Notes: a model not told the origin generated them from the letters alone. DNA of 64,000 nucleotides from Anagrus nilaparvatae (GCA_022575985.1 JAKSXM010000237.1:4358501-4422500); one strand, 5' to 3'. Shown: positions 12,435 to 24,300, numbered from the stretch's first letter. Program-made: numbers and translations.

Positions 12435-12872
12435 AAACACGTGCTTTTAAGCACCTAAATTTTTCCACTAAAATAACATGGGAATTTCTAATTTCAGCTT
12501 TCTAATTCTTTAAGGTGCTACAAAATTTTTTTAAACAATAGCTAACAGGTAGAAAATAAAGTCTAGGAATATAAAAACTGATCCCCAAAATTGTAGAAGT
12601 CCCAGAACACTTTGTTTTATCAAAATAAAATTTTTACAAATCGCAATTTCCCCATTTAAAATAAATTACAAATAGAAAACAATTTTATAAAACAAAGTGT
12701 TCTGGGACTTACAATTTTCTACAATTTTAAGGATCAGTTTTTATATTCCTAGACTTTATTTTCTATCTGTTAGCTATTGTTTAAAAAATTTTGCAGCACC
12801 TTAAAAATTTAGAAAGCTGAAATTCAAAATTCCTATGTTATTCAAATGGAAAAATAACTCTTAAATAAAGCA
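12435..12872. mobile_element. Foldback element, arms ~180 bp
   Basis: The left arm (about 12435-12620) contains ATTTCAGCTTTCTAATT, TAAGGTGCTACAAAATT, AACAATAGCTAACAGGTAG, AAATAAAGTCTAGGAATATA and CCCAGAACACTTTGTTTTAT. All recur inverted at about 12690-12870 in reverse order with few differences. The loop is about 70 bp. There is no coding sequence. It lies between two MULE exons. Confidence 0.8.
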
Positions 12873-12894
12873 TTTTACTAAAAAAATTTATTTT

Positions 12895-13080
12895 ATCAAA
12901 TTTAAATACCGTTTAAAAACGCGTAATTTGAGACCATTTAGAGCTCAAAATATTGTCTCGTTAATTTTTTATAACTATTTATAACATTTTTATAAACAAT
13001 AAAAAATTAACTAAACAACATTTTGAGTTCAAAATGGTCTCAAATTACGCGTTTTAAAAAGATCTTAAATTTAATTACAT
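12895..13080. mobile_element. Second inverted-repeat element, arms ~75 bp
   Basis: The left arm has TAAAAACGCGTAATTTGAGA, CCATTTAGAGCTCAAAATATTG and GTTAATTTTTTAT. The right arm (about 13002-13074) gives the same series inverted (AAAAAATTAAC, CATTTTGAGTTCAAAATGG, TCTCAAATTACGCGTTTTA). It abuts the preceding foldback, so the two may be parts of one element. Confidence 0.75.
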
Positions 13081-13433
13081 ACTTTTTTTTCTAATCTGCT
13101 TCATTTAAGAGTTATATGCGAAAAACCAATGTTACTTTTCTATTATAGCAAAATGTCTATTGTACAACAACATACATATAAATGAAATCGCTAAACAAAA
13201 TAAATGGAAATTTTGTAATAAAATAAAAAAACTGCAAATACAAATTTTTTGTATATACTAAAAACAATAATATCTATCAATATGTAACAATTTATAGTAT
13301 TAAATAATTCTTAGAAAAGCTTATACGCTTTTTTGAAAATTAAGATTACAATTTAATTTATTTTATTTTAGTTTTACTATTCATAATTTCATATTTGGTT
13401 TATATTTTTGATACGGCAAAATTACTATTGTAG

Positions 13434-13621
13434 ATGAAGCTGAATATCCTGCTGAAGAACTTGATGAACCAATGGAAATACCAGAGGAAGAAATAATATT
13501 AGATAGTGATGAAGAGGACAGAGAAACTCAACAGGAAGAAAACATTAACGAGCCTCCTCAAGAGAATAATCACGAACCAGAAGCAGCTCTAAGAAATGAA
13601 ATAAACCCACGATTGACAAAT
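13434..13621 (+). CDS. MULE transposase exon (acidic tail)
   Basis: The acceptor is TACTATTGTAG ending at 13433 and the donor is ACAAAT|GTAAGA at 13622. The first two bases complete an Asp codon with the previous exon. The frame then reads EAEYPAEELDEPMEIPEEE, DSDEEDRETQQEEN and ends NPRLTN in phase 0. It is a strongly acidic, Pro/Gln-containing segment of the kind often found near the C-terminus of transposases. Confidence 0.65.
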
Positions 13622-13691
13622 GTAAGATAGCCGAAGGAACAAGTAAGTTATAAATAAAATAAAAAATATAATATCATTAAAATATGTCTAG

Positions 13692-13909
13692 GATTCTGAT
13701 GTTGCAACAAAAAGTTCAACTTTGCACGTAATAGACTCCGCACCAGAACCACCAAAAGCAAGCGATCAAGTTGACAAGACAAAGAAAAAGAAGATAAAAA
13801 GAAAGCTTGATCAGGAAGATGAAAAAGCATCAAAGTCAGTAAAAAAGCAGCAAAATACTGCTTTAAAAGATATTAAAAATATCTGTTCAAAGAGTATTCT
13901 ACATTCAGA
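13692..13909 (+). pseudogene. First copy of the duplicated last MULE exon, truncated
   Basis: After an acceptor TATGTCTAG (ending 13691) the sequence reads DSDVATKSSTLHVIDSAPEP, KASDQVDKTKKKKIKRKLDQ and ends near CSKSILHSE. It is nearly identical to 14862-15079, but the match stops at about 13909. The terminal SEWRSSRGRKIKPVKK part is missing, and non-coding sequence with a C-run (near 13997) follows. A donor-like AAC|GTAAAA at 13929-13936 would allow it to be spliced in front of the second copy. Otherwise it is a dead duplicate. Confidence 0.65.
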
Positions 13910-14861
13910 GGATGTTGAATGCAACGTAAAATACTTTATAATTATTATTGCTTATTATATATGGCTGCTTTTCACAAGAGTTGTATACATAGTGTCCCCC
14001 CCCCCCTTTTATATCCGAAACGAATGCTTTTTTGAACCTTTTTTTCAATTAAAAAGTTGATTTATAATATTATTTCAAAGTCCAAATCAACTACGCATGT
14101 ATGGGTAAGTCAAGGAAAATATTTTCTTATCCTATGTGTTCAAAATGTAAAAAACATCCGCTGTCCTTTTGCTAAACTCTAAACTTTAAGTATTGACATA
14201 AGACTTAAAATTTGAATTTAAACTTATCTGTACCAAAAAAATGTTTATGTTGACCTCTAGCGTATCGTCCTATTCAAGTCTGTACACAGAGCTTTTAAGC
14301 TTCGCACTAATTTACTAGTGTGCGCACTAGTCCATATTTGCACTCTATATTTATATACTTTTAAGCTCTGCCTTTAATTTTTCTATTACTTAACTACTCG
14401 TATACGATTCGTCGAAACCTTAAAGTTTTGATAACAAATGGTTTATCAACGAAAATTTTCAATGTCGTTTTCTCAAAGTGTATGCAATATTTTACCTAAT
14501 ACATCTGTTCAGTAACGAGTTCTGATGAAAAAATAAGGTACCCAAAGTATGAGATAATTATGTAGCTTCAATCAAAATATATTTAAATGTTATTTTCAAA
14601 ATGTCAAAAAGGTCCACATAAATAAAAATTCTCATAAGATTAATACGTAAAAGTTATTTTTAGATTTGAAGTTTATTTCTACCATTGAAAATTTTAGGTA
14701 TTTGGACCTTGAAATACATAAAAATAAAAAAATTGAAAAAAAAATATAATCTAAGTTGTTCCGTTAATGATAGAAAAATATATTGTTTTTGTGAAAAGCA
14801 CCAATATATAAAATATATAGGTCTATTGCTCAATAATTGGTTTGAAAATCATTTTATGTAG
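13910..14861. other. Intron or spacer between the duplicated exons
   Basis: AT-rich with a homopolymer run of C at about 13996-14006. No exon is seen. Homology between the two duplicates does not extend into this stretch. Confidence 0.4.
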
Positions 14862-15155
14862 GATGCTGATGTTGCAACAAAAATTTCAACTTTGCACGTA
14901 ATAGAGTCTGCACCAGAACCACCAAAAGCAAGCGATCAAGTTGACAAGACAAAGAAAAAGAAGATAAAAAGAAAGCTTGACCAGGAAGATGAAAAAGCAT
15001 CAATGTCAGTAAAAAAGCAGCGAAATACTGCTTTAAAAGATATTAAAAATATCTGTTCAAAGAGTATTCCACATTCAGAGGAAAGAAATACTGAATCTGA
15101 GTGGCGATCTTCCCGAGGTCGAAAAATAAAGCCAGTAAAAAAAATGTCTCTCTAA
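14862..15155 (+). CDS. MULE gene terminal exon (basic tail)
   Basis: The acceptor is ATTTTATGTAG ending at 14861. The frame is DADVATKISTLHVIESAPEP, then KKKKIKRKLDQEDEKA, then SEWRSSRGRKIKPVKKMSL and TAA at 15153-15155. It follows exon 13434-13621 in phase 0 if the first copy is skipped. The basic clusters are likely nuclear localisation signals. AATAAA at 15197 gives a plausible polyadenylation site. Confidence 0.7.
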   Translation, partial: DADVATKISTLHVIESAPEPPKASDQVDKTKKKKIKRKLDQEDEKASMSVKKQRNTALKDIKNICSKSIPHSEERNTESEWRSSRGRKIKPVKKMSL

Positions 15156-15900
15156 TGCTTTTGTAATACAGAAACTAAATTTTTGAAAATTTAGCTAATA
15201 AATTAGTGTTACTTTATATTTGATAAAAAAAAAATGACTGATTAGTATTACATTTATTTATGATAAAAATTAAAAAATAATATTTTTGTTAATTGGATTT
15301 TTATAGTAGTAAATGTGTGAGCCGCATTTAGTTTTGAAATTATTTCACTATTAAATTATTATATTTTAAGTAAAAAAAAGAAAATAAGTCATTTCATGTT
15401 TAAAAAGTATAACTTTTATATTATTATAACTTATTTTTTTGTAAATCAAATTTGTTTTATAAAATTAAGAAACAATATTTCCGAATGGTATATGTAAAAG
15501 ATGAGGCACTGATTTTATTAAAAATAAAGTTCTTAAAATTTTAATTAGTAAAAAAATTAAAAATGATTTGCTTGTTATTTTAGTTATATTTTAATTAAGA
15601 ATACATACACATATAAGTTTTTTAAATTGGTAGCATGTAAAGATTAAGCAAAAAATTATCTGTGTAAATTTATTTTAAATAATGATAATAACGCTTACTT
15701 TTATTTTTCTAATTAATCATTAAAGTTAAATAATTCATTTTTTTTTTGTTCTTAAAAGCTAAAGATTATTATTTGAAAATTAAATCTGAATTAAAATTTA
15801 ATGTTTAGTATTTTTATTTTTAAAATTGTTTGTGAATTGAAAAATCAATGTTAAATTTTATTTTTGTAAGAAAAAAATTAAAATTTAAAAAATCAAATTT
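15156..15900. other. Downstream AT-rich DNA, nothing recognised
   Basis: Long A/T tracts, no reading frame of note and no clear repeat. Confidence 0.4.
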
Positions 15901-15901
15901 T

Positions 15902-16209
15902 GAGTCCGCTTCCCAACTCCATAAGAAAATTGGAGCTGCGAAACAGCAATTTTTATAACTTTAGATTCAGCTTGAATTGATATCAAACAATATTAAACTA
16001 TCCATCGTTTTAAAAATTTGATTTGTTAAAATAGTTGTTAAAATAGATATTTTACATAGTTGTTTAAATTCTAAAATGCTTTTTAATGTTAATTATTATA
16101 TTTTGTGCAAAATTTTCACTTATTTCTTATTCAAGCTGGACCTAAAGTTATAAAAATCGCCGTTTCACAGCTCCAATTTGTTTTTGGAGTGGGAAAGGGC
16201 CGGACTTAA
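15902..16209. mobile_element. MITE with ~75-bp inverted termini
   Basis: The left arm GAGTCCGCTTCCCAACTCCA, then AATTGGAGCTG, GAAACAGC and ATTTTTATAACTTTAGATTC is repeated inverted at about 16128-16208 (ATTCAAGCTGG, CTAAAGTTATAAAAAT, GTTTCACAGCTCCAATT, GGAGTGGGAAAGGGCCGGACT). The interior is about 150 bp of AT-rich DNA. Flanking duplication is not clear. Confidence 0.7.
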
Positions 16210-17355
16210 TAGATATAATTAAAATGAAAACCGATGATTGTTGCAAAACTATTGCATGTCCAATAAAATTAAATTCAAAATTTTTGCTCTTTGTCGTCTT
16301 TTATTTAGTCTTGTATTTTCTCTTTTATTTTCACCTTCATCATATATTAAAAATGAATCTTTTCAAAAATAGAATTATTATTTTCTTACCTGTTTATAAT
16401 AGTATATTTTAATGCACAGAGTATATTACACTTTCAGGCCTGAAATACATAAATATTTAGCAAAAAACGTTTTTATCGAATTTTCGTTTTTTTCATTCTT
16501 ATTCGATAACCCCGTGTATTTTGATTTATAAGAATTTGTAAAAAAAAAAAAATAAACAAAGATGCACTATAACCCGATGACCGACTAAATTCTATTAAAG
16601 TAATATAATAATTAAAATAATATTTTATCTTTATTTTTTACCGTTATTGATTATTTTGAATATTCATTATTTTTAATTCATAAATAATATCATAGAAATA
16701 ATACGCAAGCGACCTATACTACGACACCCGCCCTAAATCGAATAATCAAAGTGTAAAATAGCAGCTGATATATATAGCTGACTTTTTTGGCGGTTCATTG
16801 CGTAAGACTTACTTTATAAGCAGTTTTTATAGGGGGGGGACTTCCTTTAAATGCTGCGCTCTGATTGGTTGGCAAAAGGCTTAAATGGCAGTAATACCAT
16901 GATTCGAATAACCGTACGTTACCATGGCAACATACCTAGTCATCTTTTCATACTTCTTTATTGATTAAAAATCACTGTATATATCTTTAATCAAATACCA
17001 ATAGATGTCGCAACAAGTACCTATTTTACATATTTTTAAATTCTTATTATTTTTAAACTGCATTGTTCACATTATTATAATAACCGTTGTATTTTTGTTA
17101 TCTTATTAAATTATTTATTGTGATTAACTACATTTTTCAAACATTCTCTGATATTAGTTTAACATATATACTAGCTGATTGGCCTCGCTACAATCGGCAG
17201 AATGTGACAGTAATTTTGAAAATTTAACTATTACACTATCCGTTGATGTCAAAAAATAAAAAATATTGCTGCGCAAAATTAAAATAATTTTTGTTTTTCA
17301 TTTAAAAATTGTTTAAAAAAATATTTTAATCATAAAATTCTATCATATATATATA
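16210..17355. other. Non-coding DNA with a CCAAT / X-box island
   Basis: Mostly AT-rich. A GC-richer stretch (about 16690-16935) contains CACCCGCCC, an eight-G run near 16832, an inverted CCAAT motif (ATTGG at 16864-16868) and a 14-bp palindromic X-box. It could be a relic promoter or part of an unrecognised element. No gene follows within the satellite-bounded interval. Confidence 0.4.
16918..16931. promoter_or_regulatory. Palindromic RFX-type X-box
   Basis: GTTACCATGGCAAC is a perfect two-half-site X-box (GTTRCC-NN-GGYAAC), the binding site of RFX factors that drive ciliary genes in animals. An inverted CCAAT motif lies 50 bp upstream. The match is exact. Whether it is used is unknown, because no downstream ciliary gene is visible. 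Confidence 0.4.
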
Positions 17356-17356
17356 T

Positions 17357-17446
17357 ACCGGGTGGAACGCAATTACCGCGGATTTTTACATTGTTAGTAC
17401 ATATCAAAGCAATGTTAATATCCGCGACAATTGCGTTCCACCCGGT
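17357..17446. mobile_element. 90-bp hairpin MITE
   Basis: The termini ACCGGGTGGAACGCAATT and its inverted copy AATTGCGTTCCACCCGGT bound 90 bp. The arms continue through CCGCGGAT / ATCCGCGA to near the centre. Both flanks are TA runs, so a TA duplication is likely. Too small to code. Confidence 0.85.
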
Positions 17447-17463
17447 ATATATATATATATATA

Positions 17464-18138
17464 TTACTTTACCTACTTTTGAAAAAGTATAATATTTTAT
17501 GGGATTGACACTATATTTTCCTTGCGAATTTTCTGTTATATTTTTTTAAGGATACTTTTTCAAATTAGGCTAAAGAATTTATTGATATCTAGAATTAGCC
17601 TGGGATGTCTATTTTTTTTTAATATATTTTTTCAAATAAGTGTAAAGAATTTATTGATATCTTGGATTAGCCTGGGATTCCTAAGATTTTTTTATACATT
17701 AGACATCTCAAATTTACATTACACCTTTTGTTGCTTTTTTCTATCCCTGCCGGATCCGTAAGGCAATAATTAAATTCTGCATAATGAATATTACCAAATG
17801 CTAAAACTTAAAAATTATTTTTTTTATTGAAAATATTGGCTTACAGACCCGGCAGGGATAGAAAAAAAGCAACAAAAGGTGTAATGTAAATTTGAGATGT
17901 CTAATGTATAAAAAAATCTTAGGAATCCCAGGCTAATCCAAGATATCAATAAATTCTTTACACTTATTTGAAAAAATATATTAAAAAAAAATAGACATCC
18001 CAGGCTAATTCTAGATATCAATAAATTCTTTAGCCTAATTTGAAAAAGTATCCTTAAAAAAATATAACAGAAAATTCGCAAGGAAAATATAGTGTCAATC
18101 CCATAAAATATTATACTTTTTCAAAAGTAGGTAAAGTA
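17464..18138. mobile_element. Near-perfect foldback, arms ~305 bp
   Basis: The left arm (17464-17770) and right arm (17833-18138) are inverted copies with almost no differences. The same 79-residue nonsense frame is read in both. The arms end inward at CCCTGCCGGATCCGTAAG / CTTACAGACCCGGCAGGG. The loop is about 62 bp. The element sits in a TA microsatellite directly after the 90-bp MITE. The near identity of the arms points to recent origin or gene conversion between arms. Confidence 0.85.
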
Positions 18139-18139
18139 A

Positions 18140-19179
18140 GTAAAGATATCATAACAGTCGCAAGGTTTAAAAAAAAACAATGAGAAGCAACTAATAAAAC
18201 TATAAAAAAAAAGAATAAAAAACGCTGCCAAATTATGGCCACTACGATTCCTCAAGCAATGACAAATATTCAATATGAGTTGAACATTTTTACCATGTGT
18301 CATATCTGAGAAATAAGGTGACACAATCTTATTATTTATGTAAAAAAATAAGAAAAATTAAAAATTTTTTTAATCAAGTATCAGATCCGAGAAATTAAGT
18401 AAAAACGATAAGTTCCTAGAATTAATACTTTCAGAGAAAAAGTTAAATACAACATCCGATTTCGTATTTTTTGGTGGCAAAAATTTTGGAAAAAAAAATA
18501 TTTCCAATTGAAAGTAGTAACAAATTTTTTTTTACATTTATTTTTTATTTATAAATAAACTTTTTTTTACAATTTAATAGAAAATTATGCGCCCATTTTA
18601 TATTAATAAAAACATTATCTTTGTAGCTTAGCACTAGACTAAATTTCTATAATATGTTAATTAATATAATTATATAAGTATCAGATAAATGTATATACTT
18701 GTATAATGTATATATATATATGTGTGTGTATCACGTCTTGATGTGTTTTATATATCAAGCCAAAGCGTTAGCTTTGGATTTATGGGATTGAGGGGGGGCG
18801 GTCACGCGACCCTCCATCGCAAGCAAAAGCTAGCTTTGCTTATATATATCTCTTTTTTTTCTCTCACTCTAAATTCATTGCTTCTAAGTGAGAGGGACAT
18901 ATTTTTACATTTAACTCACGATCGGAGACGGCTGAGATATCGAATTTTGGTTTGACTTACGTTTTTTTTATCGAATTTTTGCGATTTATCGCATTTTTTC
19001 GATTTATATCGAAGTTTTCATTTCAGTTTTTAAATTCAAATTTTTTGAATTTTTGGGTTTTTCATGTTTAAGACAGCCGATATCCAATTTCTTATTCGAT
19101 GAAATTTTTCGAATTTTTTCATATATAAAACACCCGACAATATAGATTGAAATATTTGAAATATTTTCATGTTGTAGAA
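18140..19179. other. Left flank of the satellite, with repeat pieces and a GC-rich patch
   Basis: 18220-18300 resembles 425-500 (CTGCCAA... GATTCCTCAAGCAATG). 18330-18500 is a copy of the AT-rich family of 1140-2000. A TATATA/TGTG run stands at about 18705-18730. At 18755-18840 there is a GC-richer patch with CCAAAGC-GTTA-GCTTTGG and AGCAAAAGCTAGCTTTGCT hairpins and a GAGGGGGGGCGG tract. From 18960, T/A runs with repeated CGAATTTTT/CGATTTAT words lead into the satellite. Confidence 0.5.
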
Positions 19180-21380
19180 ATGAAATGTTGTAATTTCAAT
19201 TATTTTTATGCAATAATAGCATTGAAATATTGGTATTTAAATTAGCAGATTATTCCGATCTTGAATGTTCTCGAATACTGAACTGTTTTATAGAAATGTT
19301 GTAATTTCAATTTATTTTATGCAGTAATAGCATTAAAATTTTAGTATTGTATTTAGCAAATTTGCCCTACTTAAATGTTTTTAAATATTGTCCTGTTTTA
19401 TAGAAAAGTTGTAATTTCAATTGTTTTTATGCTATAATAGTATAGAATTATTAGTATTGAATTCAGTAAAATATACCCTTCTTAAATGTTTTCGTATACT
19501 GTCCTGTTTTATAGAAATGTTGTGATTTCAATTGTTTTTAATGCAATAATAGCATTGAATTATTAGTATTGAATTCAGTAAAATATAACCCACTTAAATG
19601 TTTTTGAATACGGTCCTCTTTTATAGAAAAGTTGTAATTTCAATTGTTTTTATGCAATAATAGCATTGAATTATTAGTAATCAATTTAGCAGAATATGCC
19701 CCACTTAAATGTTTTCGTATACTGTCCTGTTCTATAGAAAGGTTGTAATTTCAATTGTTTTTATGCAATAATAGCATTGAATTATTAGTATTCAATTTAG
19801 CAGAATATGCCCCACTTAAATGTTTTCGAATACTGTCCTGTTTTATAGAAACGTTGTAATTTTAATGGTTTTTATGCGAAAATAGCATTGAATTTTTAGT
19901 ATTGAATTTATCAAAATATACCCCACTTAAATGTTTTCAAATATTGACCTCTTTTACAGAAATTTTGTAATGTAAAATATTTTTATGCAATAATAGCATT
20001 GAAATATTAGTATTGAATATAGCAAAATAAACACTATTTTAAATTTTTTCCCCTGTTTTATAGTAAATTTGTAATTACAATATTTTTAAGCATCGATAGG
20101 ATTGAAATTTTAGTATTGAATTTAGCAAATTTGCCCACTTAAATGTTTTCGAATACTGTCCTGCTTTATAACATTGAATTATTAATATTGAGTATAGCAA
20201 AATATACCCCACTTAATTGTTTTCTAATATTGACCTCTTTTATAGAAATTTTTTAGTTTAATATATTTTTATGCAATAATAGCAATGAAATATTAGTATT
20301 GAACTTAGAAAAGTAAACACCACTTTAAAGTTTTTCCCTGTTTTATAGTAAATTTGTAATTTCAATGTTTTTAAGCAATGATAGCATTGAAATTTTAGTA
20401 CTGAATTTAGCAAAATATACCCCACTTAAATGTTTTCAAATACTTTCCTGTTTTATAAAAATGTTGTGATTTCAATTGTTTTTATGCAATAATAGCATTG
20501 AATTATTAGTATTGAATTCAGTAAAATATACCCCACTTAAATGTTTTCGAATACGGTCCTCTTTTATAGAAAAGTTGTAATTTCAATTGTTTTTATGCAA
20601 TAATAGCATTGAATTATTAGTATTCAATTTAGCAGAATATGCCCCACTTAAATGTTTTCGTATACTGTCCTGTTTTATAGAAATGTTGTGATTTCAATTG
20701 TTTTTATGCAATAATAGCATTGAATTATTAGTATTGAATTCAGTAAAATATATCCCACTTAAATGTTTTCGAATACGGTCCTCTTTTATAGAAAAGTTGT
20801 AATTTCAATTGTTTTTATGCAATAATAGGATTGAATTATTAGTATTCAATTTAGCAGAATATGCACCACTTAAATGTTTTTGTATACTGTCCTGTTTTTA
20901 TGCAATAATAGCATTGAATTATTAGTATTCAATTTAGCAGAATATGCCCCACTTAAATGGTTTCGAATACTGTCCTGTTTTATAGAAACGTTGTAATTTT
21001 AATGGTTTTTATGCGAAAATAGCATTGAATTTTTAGTATTGAATTTATCAAAATATACCCCACTTAAATGTTTTCAAATATTGATCTCTTTTACAGAAAT
21101 TTCGTAATGTAAAATATTTTTATGCAATTATAGCATTGAAATATTAGTATTGAATATAGCAAAATAAACACCATTTTAAGTTTTTTCCCCTGTTTTATAG
21201 TCAATTTGTAATTTCAATATTTTTAAGCATTGATAGGATTAAAATTTTAGTATTGAATTGAGCAAATTTGCCCTATTTAAATGTTTTTAAATATTGTCCT
21301 GTTTTATAGAAAAGTTGTAATTTCAATTGTTTTTATGCTATAATAGTATAGAATTATTAGTATTGAATTCAGTAAAATAT

Positions 21381-24300
21381 ACCCTTCTTAAATGTTTTCG
21401 TATACTGTCCTGTTTTATAGAAATGTTGTGATTTCAATTGTTTTTAATGCAATAATAGCATTGAATTATTAGTATTGAATTCAGTAAAATAAAACCCACT
21501 TAAATGTTTTTGAATACGGTCCTCTTTTATAGAAAAGTTGTAATTTCAATTGTTTTTATGCAATAATAGCATTGAATTATTAGTATTCAATTTAGCAGAA
21601 TATGCCCCACTTAAATGTTTTCGAATACTGTCCTGTTTTATAGAAACGTTGTAATTTTAATGGTTTTTATGCGAAAATAGCATTGAATTTTTAGTATTGA
21701 ATTTATCAAAATATACCCCACTTAAATGTTTTCAAATATTGACCTCTTTTGCAGAAATTTTGTAATGTAAAATATTTGTATGCAATAATAGCATTGAAAT
21801 ATTAGTATTGAATATAGCAAAATAAACACTATTTTAAATTTTTTCCCCTGTTTTATAGTAAATTTGTAATTACAATATTTTTAAGCATCGATAGGATTGA
21901 AATTTTAGTATTGAATTTAGCAAATTTGCCCACTTAAATGTTTTCGAATACTGTCCTGCTTTATAACATTGAATTATTAATATTGAGTATAGCAAAATAT
22001 ACCCCACTTAATTGTTTTCTAATATTGACCTCTTTTATAGAAATTTTTTAGTTTAATATATTTTTGTGCAATAATAGCATTGAAATATTAGTATTGAACT
22101 TAGCAAAGTAAACACCACTTTAAATTTTTTCCCTGTTTTATAGTAAATTTGTAATTTCAATGTTTTTAAGCAATGATAGCATTGAAATTTTAGTACTGAA
22201 TTTAGCAAAATATACCCCACTAAAATGTTTTCAAATACTTTCCTGTTATATAAAAATGTTGTGATTTCAATTGTTTTTATGCAATAATAGCATTGAATTA
22301 TTAGTATTTAATTCAGTAAAATATACCCCACTTAAATAATTTCGAATACGGTCCTCTTTTATAGAAAAGTTGTAATTTCAATTGTTTTTATGCAATAATA
22401 GCATTGAATAATTAGTATTCAATTTAGCAGAATATGCCCCACTTAAATGTTTTCGTATACTGTCCTGTTTTATAGAAAGGTTGTAATTTCAATTGTTTTT
22501 ATGCAATATTAGCATTGAATTATTACTATTCAATTTAGCAGAATATGCCCCACTTAAATGTTTTCGAATACTGTCCTGTTTTATAGAAACGTTGTAATTT
22601 TAATGGTTTTTATGCGAAAATATCATTGAATTTTTAGTATTGAATTTATCAAAATATAACCCACTTAAATGTTTTGAAATATTGACCTCTTTTACAGAAA
22701 TTTTGTAATGTAAAATATTTTTATGCAATGATAGCATTGAAATATTAGTATTGAATATAGCAAAATAAACACCATTTTAAATTTTTTCCCCTGTTTTATA
22801 GTAAATTTGTAATTTCAATATTTTTAAGCATTGATAGGATTGAAATTTTAGTATTGAAGTTAGCGAATTTGCCCATTTAAATGTTTTCGAATACTGTCCT
22901 GCTTTATAACATTGAATTATTAATATTGAGTATAGCAAAATATACCCCACTTAATTGTTTTCTAATATTGACCTCTTTTATAAAAATTTTTTAGTTTAAT
23001 ATATTTTTATGCAATAATAGCAATGAAATATTAGTATTGAACTTAGAAAAGTAAACACCACTTTAAAGTTTTTCCCTGTTTTATAGTAAATTTGTAATTT
23101 CAATGTTTTTAAGCAATGATAGCATTGAAATTTTAGTACTGAATTTAGCAAAATATACCCCACTTAAATGTTTTCAAATACTTTCCTGTTTTATAAAAAT
23201 GTTGTGATTTCAATTGTTTTTATGCAATAATAGCATTGAATTATTAGTATTGAATTCAGTAAAATATACCCCACTTAAATGTTTTCGAATACGGTCCTCT
23301 TTTATAGAAAAGTTGTAATTTCAATTGTTTTTATGCAATAATAGCATTGAATTATTAGTATTCAATTTAGCAGAATATGCCCCACTTAAATGTTTTCGTA
23401 TACTGTCCTGTTTTATAGAAATGTTGTGATTTCAATTGTTTTTATGAAATAATAGCATTGAATTATTAGTATTGAATTCAGTAAAATATATCCCACTTAA
23501 ATGTTTTCGAATACGGTCCTCTTTTATAGAAAAGTTGTAATTTCAATTGTTTTTATGCAATAAGAGGATTGAATTATTAGTATTCAATTTAGCAGAATAT
23601 GCCCGCCTTAAATGTTTTCGTATACTGCCCTGTTTTATAGAAAGGTTGTAATTTCAATTTTTTTTATGCAATATTAGCATTGAATTATTACTATTCAATT
23701 TAGCAGAATATGCCCCACTTAAATGTTTTCGAATACTGTCCTGTTTTATAGAAACGTTGTAATTTTAATGGTTTTTATGCGAAAATAGCATTGAATTTTT
23801 AGTATTGAATTTATCAAATATAACCCACTTAAATGTTTTGAAATATTGACCTCTTTTACAGAAATTTTGTAATGTAAAATATTTTTATGCAATGATAGCA
23901 TTGAAATATTAGTATTGAATATAGCAAAATAAACACCTTTTTAAATTTTTTCCCCTGTTTTATAGTAAATTTGTAATTTCAATATTTTTAAGCATTGATA
24001 GGATTGAAATTTTAGTATTGAAGTTAGCGAATTTGCCCATTTAAATGTTTTCGAATACTGTCCTGCTTTATAACATTGAATTATTAATATTGAGTATAGC
24101 AAAATATACCCCACTTAATTGTTTTCTAATATTGACCTCTTTTATAAAAATTTTTTAGTTTAATATATTTTTATGCAATAATAGCAATGAAATATTAGTA
24201 TTGAACTTAGAAAAGTAAACACCACTTTAAAGTTTTTCCCTGTTTTATAGTAAATTTGTAATTTCAATGTTTTTAAGCAATGATAGCATTGAAATTTTAG

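Larger units (their letters stand above)
3282..15155 (+). pseudogene. MULE-type transposase gene, multi-exon, one stop, 5' part missing
   Basis: Five exons can be joined in phase with GT-AG borders: 3282-3479, 4284-4638, 11521-11745, 13434-13621 and 14862-15155 (TAA at 15153-15155; AATAAA at 15197). Exon 1 reads FPIAWVIMSRRTTRAY, then MTDFERAL, then GIRLCGCHFHFSQ. These are the Asp-containing DFE motif and the Cys/His block of the MULE transposase domain. It joins to DLIRKAKAMKL as expected for the family. Exon 2 carries ERTNNYCESYHR. The tail is acidic (exon 4), then Lys-rich with KKKKIKRK (exon 5), a likely nuclear signal. Exon 2 has one TAG at 4470-4472, probably from TGG. The N-terminal exons with the first catalytic Asp are not seen. 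It could be a decayed transposon or a host gene derived from one. The large intron holds a pogo-type element and MITEs. Confidence 0.75.

Noticed and set aside
17522..18081. Two identical 79-85-codon frames on opposite strands
   Set aside because: They are the two arms of the foldback element at 17464-18138; Phe/Leu-rich translation of AT-rich DNA without any domain.
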